From the NCBI GenBank assembly GCA_029953675.1, contig JAMWBK010000005.1:1-64000 (forward strand): a DNA stretch of 64,000 nt. Reading direction: 5' to 3'. Of the stretch, positions 19,695-28,387 are shown piece by piece (position 1 is the first letter of the stretch; each line of letters begins with the position of its first letter). Under the pieces are notes generated by a model. The model was not told the origin of the DNA, did no database searches, and was given only the letters and a program-made list of their open reading frames with translations. This DNA comes from Rhodosorus marinus (taxonomy: Eukaryota > Rhodophyta > Stylonematophyceae > Stylonematales > Stylonemataceae). Position numbers and translations under genes: made by a program.

Positions 19695-22300
19695 CTATGT
19701 ACGTTCGAAAATTCTCGCGAAGAACGCGGATCGAACCTGCGTCGATATACTGTCGTCCATGACGTGTGACAACCACTTGGCCATCTCTTCTTTGGGTAAG
19801 TGTTTTTCCCCATACTCCAGCAACTTTATCAACGTCTCTCCTTTCTCCTGGTTTTCCGCAAATAACTGAAGGACGCTCTCGCCGTAGCAGTTGATGTGTG
19901 ACAACCACTTGGCCATCTCTTTTTCGAGTAAATACTCTTTCCCATACTCCAGCAACTTTATCAACGTCTCTCCCTCCCTCTGGTGTGCCGCACAAAAATG
20001 AAGGACGCTCGAACCTCCGCTGTCGACGTGTGACAACCAGTAGGCCATCTCTTCTTTGGGTAAATACTTTTCCCCATACTCCAGCAACTGTATCAATGCC
20101 TCTCCCTTCTCCTGGTGTTGCGCACATAGATCAAGGACGTTCCAACCGGTGTTGTTGACGTCTGACAACCACTTGGCCATCTCTTCTTTCGGTAAATACT
20201 TTCCCCCATACTCCAGCAACCTTATCAACGTCTCTTCTTTCTCCTGGTATTTCGCACAAAAATGAAGGACGCTCGAACCTCCGCTGTCGACGTGTGACAG
20301 CCACTTGGCCATCTCGTCTTTGGGTAAATGCTTTCCCCCATACTCCAGCAACTTTATCAGCGTCTCGCCCTTCCACGGGATTTCCGCACATCTATCAAGG
20401 ACGCCACGAGCGAAGTTGTCGACGTGCAACAAACACTTGGCCATCTCTTCTTTGGGAAAATACTTTTCCCCATACTCCATCACCCTTATCAACGTCTCTC
20501 CCCTCTCCTCGTTTCCCGCACAGATATGAAGGACGCTCTCATGGCCGTTGACTTCCGACAACCACGTGGCCATCTCTTCTTTGGGTAAATACTCTCCCCA
20601 ATACTCCAGCAACTTTATCAACGTCTCTCCCTTCTCCTGGTATCGCGCACATACAGGAAGGACGCTCTTACCGTAGTTGTCGACGTGCGACAACCACATG
20701 GCCATCTCATCTCGGGGTAAATACTTTTCCCCCTTCTCCTGGTATCGCGCACATACAGGAAGGACGCTCTTACCGTAGTTGTCGACGTGCGACAACCACA
20801 TGGCCATCTCATCTCGGGGTAAATACTTTTCCCCATACTCCAACAACTTTATCAGGTGAACCCTCTCCTGGAATTGCGCACACAAATGAAGGACGGTCCA
20901 ACCGTCGTCCACGACGCGGGACAACCATTTGGCCATCTCTTCTTCGAGTAAATGCCTTTCCCCATACTCCAGCAACTCTATCAACGTCTCTCGTTTCTCT
21001 CGTTTGTACGAGTACGTACTCGCACATGTATGAAGGACGCTAAAACCGTCATTGTCGACGTGCGACAACCACTTGGCCATCTCGTCTCTGGGTAAATGCC
21101 TTTCCCCATACTCCAGCAACTCTATCAACGTCTCTCCTTTGTCCGGGTGTCCCACCAATGTATGAAGGATGCTACGACCGGTTTTGTTGACTTGCGACAA
21201 CCACTTGGCCACCTCGTCTTTGGGTAAATACTTTCCCCCGTACTCCAGCAACTCTATCAGCGCCTCTCCCCTCCTCCTCGCACATGCATGAAGGGCGCTC
21301 TCACCGTAGTTGTCGACGTCCAACAAGCGCTTGAGCATCTCTTCTTTTGTTAAATATTTTCCCCCGTACTCCAGAAACTCTTTCAACGTCTCTCCCTTCT
21401 TCTGGTATCGCGCACAGGAATGAAGGACGCTCCTACCCTCGTTGCTGACGTGTGACAACCACTTGGCCATCTCGTCTTTGAGCAAATACGTTTCCCCCGA
21501 CTCCAGCAAATATGTAAACGTTTCACCCTCCTTCCCCATCTCAGCGCACTTGTGCAGGTACTCCCCTGCCAACTCTAGGTCCCAGTTCGCACCTGCTATA
21601 GCACGCCCTAACGCCCCAAATCCAGATTCGTCTAAATCCCTGGGACCCTTTCCGGATTCCGGCAACAATCTACGAGAACTGCCTGCCTTCGCAGGCTGTT
21701 CTGATCCGATCGTGCTGACCACAGCTCCCTCCTTAGGAGTCTGACAGTTATCTTTTCCATTTCTAGATTCATTTTTGCATGATTCGTCACTCGCTTCATC
21801 GCTCATCACGGTCGACACTCTATCTTCAACTTCCGCTGGCGACTCGGGTGCTTTTCTTGGGTCCAAACTCTTTTCCCGCCCTGGATCAAGTCCTGACAGA
21901 GTCTCACTCAGTCGGACTACAATTGTTCCAAACTCTGGCCGTTCCTCTGCTGCTTTAGAAAAACATTCACACGTCAGTGTCGTCACCTCCTCGGGGCAAC
22001 CACGCTCTATCATGGCCAACGGCGGAAATTCGTAGGTGCCTTATTGCAACTGACGAAATATTGAACTCAACTGCAGCTACTTGTATGAAACCTCCCCAGA
22101 GAACAGCTCCCACACAAGAACCCGAAAGCTGAAAACGTCCGTCTTCCTGTTGAAAGACGGTTGGTCCTCGCTCACGCATTCCGGAGCCATGTATTGATAA
22201 GTCCCGCCGTTGGCCCCAGCATGCGTAACCGCCGGGCGCTGATTGACTGTCGTCTCCTGCACGATTTGTGCCTAATCGGGGTAAGTCCGCAGGCGCAGGG
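19695..22300 (-). pseudogene. Protein kinase fragment joined to ankyrin-like repeats, broken
   Basis: Upstream, a tyrosine-kinase-like (TKL) C-lobe is readable: GGTYQYMAPECVSED and DVFSFRVLVWELFSGEV (22085-22262), continuing GTYEFPPLAMIERGCPEEV after two in-frame stops (TAG at 22079, TAA near 22040). The N-lobe and catalytic loop are missing. A linker of about 130 residues follows, then 14 repeats of about 39 residues (consensus near GETLIKLLEYGEKYLPKEEM and AKWLSHVDNYGESVLHLCA). I read these as ankyrin-like repeats with an extra loop: the N-x-G-x-S-VLH-x-CA part matches ankyrin. Repeat 7 is a truncated, almost exact 102-bp duplication. The open frame ends at 19695; one more half repeat lies in another frame at 19630-19685. 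It is probably a pseudogene of a signalling protein; exons missing upstream are an alternative. Confidence 0.65.
20630..20835. repeat. 102-bp tandem duplication within the ankyrin-like array
   Basis: Two copies begin at CTTCTCCTGGTATCGCGCAC, 102 bp apart (20631 and 20733), and appear identical. The length is 34 codons, so the frame is kept. It adds a shortened repeat and is evidently recent. Confidence 0.8.
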
Positions 22301-22539
22301 GGAAGGAGGAGGCGCGGGAGAAGTCTAGGATTGGGTTCCACCTAATGCCAGGAACAGTCAATCGCTAACTGTTCATTTACCTTTGTAATTGGAGGGAACC
22401 GAGTAAATCAATCAATACTGATACTATGGCCATATTTTGGCTTATTGGAAGAGGCGGAATCTCCGCCTTCACAATCAATCATTATTATCGACCATGACAC
22501 TATGAATCAAAGTCCCTTCGAGCGCTTTTTTCCGTTTAA

Positions 22540-22612
22540 GTAAGACGTTCAGCAACTGGAGAGTTCCTTGTGACTACGTTCAGCAACTGGAGAGTTCCCC
22601 GTGATACTACGA
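22540..22612. repeat. Short tandem repeat, two units of about 31 bp
   Basis: GTTCAGCAACTGGAGAGTTC occurs twice, at about 22548 and 22579. It precedes the inverted repeat. The preceding 22300-22540 has no gene; a 7-bp stem AGGCGGA-ATC-TCCGCCT lies at about 22452. Confidence 0.6.
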
Positions 22613-22702
22613 GGATCCGCGAACGACGATTTCGACGGAATCTTGACCAGCTCAAAAAAGCGCCCTCGGTGATCTTGGGACGGCGCTCTTCGGGGCTTTT
22701 TC

Positions 22703-22877
22703 TTTAAGCGAGTTGAAAATGATTGGGCTATCTGTAGACTTAATCTCATGCTGATCCATAAAATTCGTCCGTTTGCAAGGACGAGTTCTGCCGTCGACTC
22801 CAGGATGTAGCGCGACATTTTTTTTTGATCGGCGTGAGAGTACGTCTGCAGATAGCCCAATCATTCAACTCGCTTAA
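22703..22877. repeat. Foldback (MITE-like) inverted repeat
   Basis: Arms of about 52 bp at 22703-22755 and 22827-22877. Both begin at the outside with TTTAAGCGAGTTGA and run through ATTGGGCTATCTG; similarity is lower towards the 71-bp centre. The transcript would form a long hairpin. No transposase is nearby and I see no clear target-site duplication. It could be a non-autonomous DNA transposon or an inverted duplication. Confidence 0.65.
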
Positions 22878-22919
22878 AAGAATGAATGAAGGGTTTGATG
22901 AATTAGGGAAACCTCCCCG

Positions 22920-22985
22920 AAAGCCATTTGTATTTTTAATAAGCCGGTTTTGACCAGCTTAATCGGCGTAGCACTTTACGCTTTG
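22920..22985. repeat. Dispersed repeat, first copy
   Basis: The stretch from AAAGCCATTTG to AATCGGCGTAG shares GCCGGTTTTGA-CAGCTTAA with 23493-23558. Origin unknown. Confidence 0.5.
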
Positions 22986-23030
22986 TTGTTATCTTTGAAG
23001 TGACCTGAAACGCTACGCAAGTCTATTCCG

Positions 23031-23203
23031 GTATGCTAGTAGGGTCGTTCCTGTAGTATAGGGGTCAGTACACCCGCCTGTCACGCGGGAGACCCGGGTT
23101 CAATTCCCGGCGGGATCGCAACACTCATTTGCCCTAGTTATTAGTTCATCTTCACGCCTTGCGTAGCGCTTCAGGCTATGCTAGTAAAGTCCAGTAAAGT
23201 CCA
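23031..23203 (+). mobile_element. SINE-like insertion: tRNA-Asp head, NT-D tail
   Basis: The 10-bp word GTCTATTCCG occurs at 23021-23030 and again at 23204-23213, flanking this 173-bp insert as a target-site duplication would. The insert has a 16-bp leader, a full tRNA-Asp, a 20-bp linker, then an NT-D 3' end (about 23139-23203) with its hairpin and tail units. This is the build of a tRNA-derived SINE that borrows the 3' end of a LINE for mobilisation. A one-off chimera made by template switching from an NT-D RNA to a pre-tRNA is the main alternative. Confidence 0.7.
23047..23118 (+). tRNA. tRNA-Asp (GTC)
   Basis: 72-nt cloverleaf with anticodon loop CTGTCAC (anticodon GTC) on a stem CCCGC/GCGGG, T arm CCGGG-TTCAATT-CCCGG, and acceptor GTTCCTG pairing with CGGGATC apart from a T-T mismatch at the second pair. 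Box A (TAGTATAGGGG) and box B (GTTCAATTC) match the Pol III consensus. No intron; no CCA encoded. It may be a working gene or only the head of the surrounding SINE-like insert. Confidence 0.85.
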
Positions 23204-23213
23204 GTCTATTCCG

Positions 23214-23390
23214 TGACCGCCCGGACCATCTACAATCTTTCCTTTTCTCGCTCGATTGAGTTTCTTGCTGTGGCGCATGAACGCTGCTGCGTTGCTCTTG
23301 GAGGCCCGCGACCTTCGCTGTGCGTAGTCTTTTTCCTCCTTGGTTTTTTTTTTTCTTAGCCTCCGATTAAACCATTCATTCAGTCCAGGG
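23214..23390 (+). mobile_element. Diverged NT-C 3' end
   Basis: The terminal ORF2 codons (FLLWRMNAA...LEARDLR) are followed by a stop, the T-rich 3' UTR and GCCTCCGATTAAACCATTCATTCA. The hairpin GC arm is degraded (TTTTTCCTCCTTGG). It lies directly behind the SINE-like insert. Confidence 0.7.
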
Positions 23391-23474
23391 TTCAAGCACA
23401 CGTGCGATTAAGTAAATCTCCTAGGAAACGTTTGCGCAAAACCTGCTAATTCATATTAAAAAAGGTTAGCTGCT

Positions 23475-23643
23475 GAATTAAGTAAATCTCACTGAAAGCC
23501 ATTTTAATTCTTAGATACGCCGGTTTTGATCAGCTTAAACGGCGTAGTGAATGAATGGTTTAAACGGCGTAGTAGTGCCACAGGCTACGTCAACATCATT
23601 GAACAGGCCGGGACGAGGGGGTGCGCTGAGATTTACTTAATTC
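23475..23643. repeat. MITE-like segment with perfect 16-bp terminal inverted repeats
   Basis: GAATTAAGTAAATCTC (23475-23490) and its exact reverse complement (23628-23643) enclose 137 bp. The core contains the second copy of the dispersed repeat GCCGGTTTTGA-CAGCTTAA and an AACGGCGTAG doublet. A further 14-bp copy of the end sequence is at 23407-23420. No transposase is present. Confidence 0.6.
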
Positions 23644-23769
23644 AAAACTAAGCTTTTTTAGTGTTGCATTGTAGGTTTTGCGGAATCGATTTGCGCGGAG
23701 ATTTTCATCACCCGACTAAGCATCTTATTCAGTACAAATTTTACATCCAATTGATGAATCATAATACAT

Positions 23770-24110
23770 CCAATTGAATGAATGATTTGTGAATGAATTT
23801 GCTGAATTGGAGGCTAAACCCAGGAGGGCAAAGAGAAGACTAGACACGGAAGCCTCAAAGCCAAAAACAATTGAGGCAGTCGCGGCGATGACGAATGGAA
23901 ACGAAACTCCAGCCTGCAGCAGTATCCTGGAGTTCCAACGTGGTGATGACAATCGACGGAATTAAGGTTGCTACACGATGACGGCGAGTGACGGAACCGT
24001 AAATTTTACGCGGCAGTCGCCTGCTGTAGCGAAACCTAATTCTACAACTTTCGAAGGGATACTGCCCGAGTCCATCTAAAGGCACCGCACCCCAGACTAT
24101 CGCATTTCGA
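23770..24110 (-). mobile_element. Old NT-C and Tel-A 3'-end relics
   Basis: At 23770-23850 a decayed NT-C end is visible (AATGAATGA, then GGAGGCTAAACC and AAGACTAGACACGG). At 23996-24050 is a decayed Tel-A end (ACCGTAAATTTTACGCGGCAG); near 24092 ACCCCAGACTATCG recalls the telomere unit. All are on the minus strand and heavily mutated. Confidence 0.55.
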
Positions 24111-24866
24111 AGCAGTTAGGAGTTGAGCACGTAACAAACTTTAAACTTCTAGACACAAGTAGGAGCAGAAGAAGAGCACAAAAGGAAACTTGGGTGTTTT
24201 GTTTTTTACTAGAAACTAATGGCTTGCAAGTCAAGATGTACACGTTTACTCGTTAATTAGACGTCTAGCCGATTGAAAAAAAATCTGCTAGTGGTATTTT
24301 AGCCAATAGGAATAATCGACCAAGGCATTCTCCCTCCCCAGTTTGACTTATATATCGGGGACTTGTCTCCAATAGGATATAGTGGCGGGGGACCACGGCC
24401 TTCCCGCTCCGCGCAGCTTGGCTTGAATCTATCTGTATCACATGATCAGCCTCGACTAACATTCTGCGATAATATCGCCAAAGAGCACGCTCGGATCATC
24501 TAGGTAGGATGGCCTTGCAAATCTACTTTGCTAGTCCTGGATTTCTCTCTCAAACCCTTAGGCAAAATGCGGCGATACTATCATTTTCTTTTGAGCGCGG
24601 ATCACAAAGTCATTCATTAAGCAACTTAAAATTCGGGGTACAGAGGGGAGCTAGGGACTGAATATATGTGTCAATCGTTTGATCAAGTTTGATCATTAAG
24701 TATACCTGCTTATTCGGCTCAGTGAAAGAACGATCAATTTCACAAATTGAGTTAATAAATTAATCATAGGCTGGGAAAAAAGCCCCTAAGAAGGAAAAAC
24801 AAATACGAAGCACATGGAAGGTCGCGTGCACGTATGCCATGACAAATCCAGGAGATTTCTTCGGAG
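24111..24866. other. AT-rich intergenic region
   Basis: No supported gene. A very decayed NT-C end on the minus strand can be seen at about 24755-24815 (AATAAATTAATCATAGGCTGG, then AGCCCCTAAGAAGG). The rest looks unique. Confidence 0.5.
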
Positions 24867-24872
24867 TTCAAT

Positions 24873-25530
24873 CCCAAAGTCAACACATAGCGGATGCCAG
24901 GATGCGTCTCGAGTATCTGTGTACCTCCCAAAGTCAACACACATTGGAACAGATGAATCCCGCAGCCAACGGTAAAGTAAAATAGCGGTGGCTTAATATA
25001 TTGAGTTCTGCTACGCTTAAAATATTAAGTTCAGTCAAGAGCAAGATCAACGCCAGCCTATCGAAACCAATTTTTTTTGATTACTGGATTTTTATTGCTG
25101 GTTTTACTACGTGTTTTTTAATGACTCTCACCTCAGCTGTGTGAATTTTCCTTGTCATCCAGATCCTCACACGAATCTACCAGTCAAATTGATAGAATCA
25201 GCCGAGAGGTTCGCGAAATAGTTTTCAGCGAATAGGACGCCCAGAGTTTGCACGGTGCAAAAAATTCACTCATGAGAGCATCGGGAAACAGCATCGACCG
25301 AACTGTTTCTCCACCCAGTCAATAGGCGTTATATTTTTGTCAGCGTGTTTATCTACGGTTCATATCCCAAAGTCAACACACAGTAGAACGGTCGCACTTC
25401 ACGTCCCGTAGGTTATGTTCGAGCTCGCATTGCAAAGCCAACACACAGTCGAGCGGACGCCATGTTACGTCCTGGATATTATGTCCGAATGCACATCCAA
25501 AACTCAAAACACTATGGAGCGGAACGATGA
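24873..25530 (+). promoter_or_regulatory. Repeated upstream elements of the Cys-rich protein gene
   Basis: CCCAAAGTCAACACA occurs at 24873, 24927 and 25366, with diverged forms at about 25431 (TGCAAAGCCAACACACAG) and 25496 (TCCAAAACTCAAAACAC). The last three are parts of a tandem repeat with a period near 65 bp that also repeats GAGCGGACGC and TTATGTYCGA. It ends just before the TATA box. The placement suggests binding sites for a regulator, although no factor can be named. Confidence 0.55.
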
Positions 25531-25542
25531 CCACGGAACTGG

Positions 25543-25550
25543 TATAAAAG
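25543..25550 (+). promoter_or_regulatory. TATA box
   Basis: TATAAAAG lies 158 bp before the chosen ATG at 25701 and just behind the tandem upstream repeats. It fits a Pol II TATA box with transcription starting near 25575. Confidence 0.5.
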
Positions 25551-25700
25551 GTACGGACAGGAAGCGGTGCATACCAAAATGTCACCCCTGTTCTAGCCAA
25601 CTTCGTGATTGACATAGAGAGAAACTCGTTGGAGCGAAAGAAAACCAAAGGCGGTGAAGGATTCGAGCAAGAAACCCTGGGGAGAAGTCGTCTTCGAGCT

Positions 25701-26807
25701 ATGAGGAGCCGAGTCGTTCTAATAGTAGTCGTATCAGCATTTCTTTTCGCGTCTGATTGTCAGGCGCAGACCAGGTTCCAGATATGCCTCCCGGAGTGTC
25801 AGGTAACAGTACCCGTGTTGGAACAGACATGCAGAGTTATTAAAGGTCCAAACAACTGCGACTGCGGGTCAAACGACGACACTGACAACACTGAGCTGAA
25901 AAGGCTGCAGGGATCTGCTTCAATAAGATGTCGACACGGTTGCACTATCAACAACGAGTGGGTTCCACCGCATCTAAACGAAGAATGGTTGCGGAAGCGC
26001 GATCCTACTGTGTATCCTCATGAAGGCAAGCACTGTGGAAATATTTGCAACCACGAGTGTAAGGAAACAGTAGCAGAGTTGGAACAGACATGCAGAGTTA
26101 TTAAAGGTTCAAACAACTGCAACTGCTTGTCAGAGCCAAGCAGTAGCAGTGGGCTGCGAAGGCGGGAGGCCGATGCTCGAATAAGATGTCGACACGGTTG
26201 CACTATCAACAACGAGTGGCTTCCACCGCATCTAAACGAAGAATGGTTGCGGACGCGCGATCCTACTGTGTATCCTCATGAAGGCAAGTTTTGTGGAAAT
26301 ATCTGCAACCACGAGTGCAGACAATCAATCCCGCAACTTGAGCAATTCTGCAGAAGATCAACCCATAGATGTGACTGTAGTTCAGACGACGTAACTGATG
26401 CGTCACTGATTGAAAGGGAGAGAAGGGCGCGATTACAATGTGAACGCTCTTGCACTATCACCAACAAGTACGTTCCAGAGAATCTCAACGAATGGTGGTT
26501 GCACATTCGAAGTCGTGCTGTGTATCCTCGTGAAGGCCGGTATTGCGGAAACGTATGTCTTGAGGAGTGTAGATCTTCTATATGGCAACTCGAAAACCGC
26601 TGCAAGATAAGACGAGGAATAAACAACTGCAACTGTCTTAAGGATATCGCAGATAAACGGCTGCAGAGGAAGGAACTCAAGGCTAGGAATCTCTGTGATC
26701 GTGGATGTAACGTTCATAGAGAGTACATTAAGAGGGCTGATAATGAATGGTGGAATAGAAAGCGTAGGTTTGACAAATATCCTGCGAAGGGCAAGAAATG
26801 CAGATGA
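25701..26807 (+). CDS. Secreted cysteine-rich protein with four internal repeats
   Basis: 368 codons from the ATG at 25701 to a TGA. The frame is open to 25605, but starting at 25701 gives a clear signal peptide (MRSRVVLIVVVSAFLFA, cleavage likely after CQA). The mature part is four repeats of about 85-90 residues, each with C-x3-C, a QLEQ-C motif, a C-x-C pair (NNCNC or DC), an RC-x2-GC or RC-x2-SC pair and then NE-WL and YP-EGK-C. Repeats 1 and 2 are almost identical at DNA level. Basic and acidic residues alternate and no membrane anchor is seen. Even cysteine spacing suggests disulfide-rich domains outside the cell, perhaps in the cell wall. I do not recognise the family. It is one of the few undamaged non-transposon genes here. 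Confidence 0.75.
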   Translation: MRSRVVLIVVVSAFLFASDCQAQTRFQICLPECQVTVPVLEQTCRVIKGPNNCDCGSNDDTDNTELKRLQGSASIRCRHGCTINNEWVPPHLNEEWLRKRDPTVYPHEGKHCGNICNHECKETVAELEQTCRVIKGSNNCNCLSEPSSSSGLRRREADARIRCRHGCTINNEWLPPHLNEEWLRTRDPTVYPHEGKFCGNICNHECRQSIPQLEQFCRRSTHRCDCSSDDVTDASLIERERRARLQCERSCTITNKYVPENLNEWWLHIRSRAVYPREGRYCGNVCLEECRSSIWQLENRCKIRRGINNCNCLKDIADKRLQRKELKARNLCDRGCNVHREYIKRADNEWWNRKRRFDKYPAKGKKCR

Positions 26808-27049
26808 AGTGACTGAGGTGAACGATGAAAGTGTTTAGTGGTTGCGTGTTGATCTTGCTTAAAATCCAGTCAGTCAATTATGTAAATGATTGACCACCTC
26901 AATCAACTCTTTTTGCGTTGAGTTTTTTGGCCACCGATAAACACATTCAGTCAATCAATATCAATGTTTTTTTTTCCTATACCCGAGAAATACATTAATT
27001 CAATCAACATCTACCCCGGAAATTGTTGGAATTCTGTGCTTGTCATTAA
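26808..27049. other. 3' flank of the Cys-rich gene
   Basis: AT-rich with several AATCAA repeats of the form CAATCAAT. No canonical AATAAA close to the stop. No gene. Confidence 0.4.
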
Positions 27050-27345
27050 AGGAATCTTTGAATGCGAAAAACGAATTAATTGGAGACTACAACAAAAAAA
27101 CCACGAGGGGAAAAAAGACTAAGCGCCACGAAGGTCGAGCGCCTCCAAGATCGAACGAATGGTTTGATCGGAGGCTGAAAGAAAACAACCCCGAGGGGAA
27201 AAAAAGACTAAGTGCGGCGAAGAACTCGCGCCTCCAACATCAAGTCTGGGGTTAGCGGCATTCATGCGCCACAGCAGGAAACTTAAGCGGGTAAACAATG
27301 ATTGAAGACGGTCAGGGCGTTCGCGGAACAAGATCAACGCAGCGT
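27050..27345 (-). mobile_element. Two NT-C 3' ends in tandem, one with a telomeric insertion
   Basis: The first, about 27075-27155, is diverged (GGAGACTACAAC, ACCACGAGGGGAAAAAAGAC). The second, about 27156-27345, is close to the young copies: GAACGAATGGTTTGATCGG, then the coding end up to the Phe-Arg-Glu-Arg-Pro-Asp region. Inside it, at 27244-27255, GTCTGGGGTTAG interrupts CAACATCAA-AGCGGCATTC, adding about 10 bp of telomere sequence. Confidence 0.7.
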
Positions 27346-27408
27346 TCATACGAGAACCCGCACGCTGAGCTCCCCTGAAACCTTGAGGAGCCTCCTCAAC
27401 AAGGTTTG

Positions 27409-28031
27409 GAGTCTTCCAGAGATATGGAAGTTGACCAGGATGCGGAAAGGTCTACCATAGCCGACACTAGAGCCCTGAAGAAGCCGCCACAAGCAGAAAC
27501 TCATTCAACACCACCCCGCGAACAGATGAGTGCACGTGACTCCCGGAAGAGACGGCGCATCACACCGTTGATCACATCCGACCCAGGGGCACGGCAGCAC
27601 AAATTGCTAGAGCTCAGTTGCACAGATGGACGACGGCCGCCGCTGATGGATGGTCACACATAGCCCTGTACAGACCCGGGAACATGTGCCGAATGCACAG
27701 GTTAAGATATGGAACACGCTTCTGTACCAAGCCTTGGGATTTGCCCTCGACTCCGATGCTGATGCTCTTCTTCGCGCTTTCATCATGGTATTACCGGGTC
27801 TCGTCCTCGGAAAGTGCGATCTTCAGCCAGGAGTGCAAGTTGAACATCTTATGGAAGGGGAATTTTCACAAGTATTGACGGCACTCAACGTGAAGGCAGC
27901 GTTCCGACCCTCGGCACGAGCGCGACGGGCCGATCGTCTGGGAGAACTGTCGCAATGCGCAAGTAATTCGGTTGGCCAATGTTGGAAGACTTTCCGCCGC
28001 AGCCGAGAGACTTGAGGCAACAGATCTCGCC
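27409..28031 (+). pseudogene. Diverged Tel ORF2 N-terminal relic
   Basis: 27650-28015 aligns with the N-terminal domain of Tel ORF2 (VLPGLVLGKCDLQPGVQVEHL and MEGEFSQVLTAL compare with LVLGHSALDVGIQVSHVLEGEF). The preceding 27409-27663 has a basic patch (SRKRRRITPL) and may be the ORF2 start in another frame. The relic stops abruptly within the sequence equivalent to LQATELA at 28031, where telomere sequence begins. It is likely Tel-B. Confidence 0.6.
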
Positions 28032-28055
28032 TGGGGTTACGTTAGTCTGGGGTTA
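28032..28055 (+). repeat. Interstitial telomere repeat, 1.5 units
   Basis: TGGGGTTACGTTAGTCTGGG and GTTA lie between two retroelement pieces, G-strand on +. The left neighbour ends mid-gene, while the right neighbour begins mid-gene. Confidence 0.85.
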
Positions 28056-28387
28056 ATGCGTAGCAGCAGACTACTGCCGTTTGAAAAACCCACGAGCAAC
28101 ACAACCGTTGCAGCGAGACCTGGCATCCGGCCGATCGGAGTACCCGAAGTCCTCCGAAAGGTGGCCACACAGTGGATCCTTCGTTCGGTCACCGACCGCG
28201 TTAAGGAACTGCTCATACCTCTACAACTGGACATCGGAGTTAGCGGTGGTTGTGAACGATCACTACACGCGATCCAGGCACACCTCTCGTGCGAACCTGA
28301 CGCCGTCGTCTTACGGCTCGACCTGGAGAACGCGTTCAACCGCATTGACCGCCGCATCGCAAAGCAAATCCTGGACCACCATTTCTG
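28055..28387 (+). pseudogene. Tel-A RT fragment
   Basis: From MRSSRLLPFEKP through RPIGVPEVLRK and motif A LDLENAFNRIDRR to DHHF. It closely matches the copies at 6960 and 43624. It starts at telomere sequence, as expected for a 5'-truncated telomeric insertion, and stops where a Tel-B sequence takes over. Confidence 0.8.

Noticed and set aside
22036-22085. TAG and TAA read as glutamine (variant genetic code) in the kinase part
   Set aside because: TAA and TAG end other ORFs exactly where homologues end, such as Tel-A ORF1 and ORF2, so ordinary stops in a pseudogene are simpler.
21967-22341. 124-codon open frame upstream of the ankyrin-like gene
   Set aside because: It is out of frame with the readable kinase motifs, which lie in another frame on the same strand.
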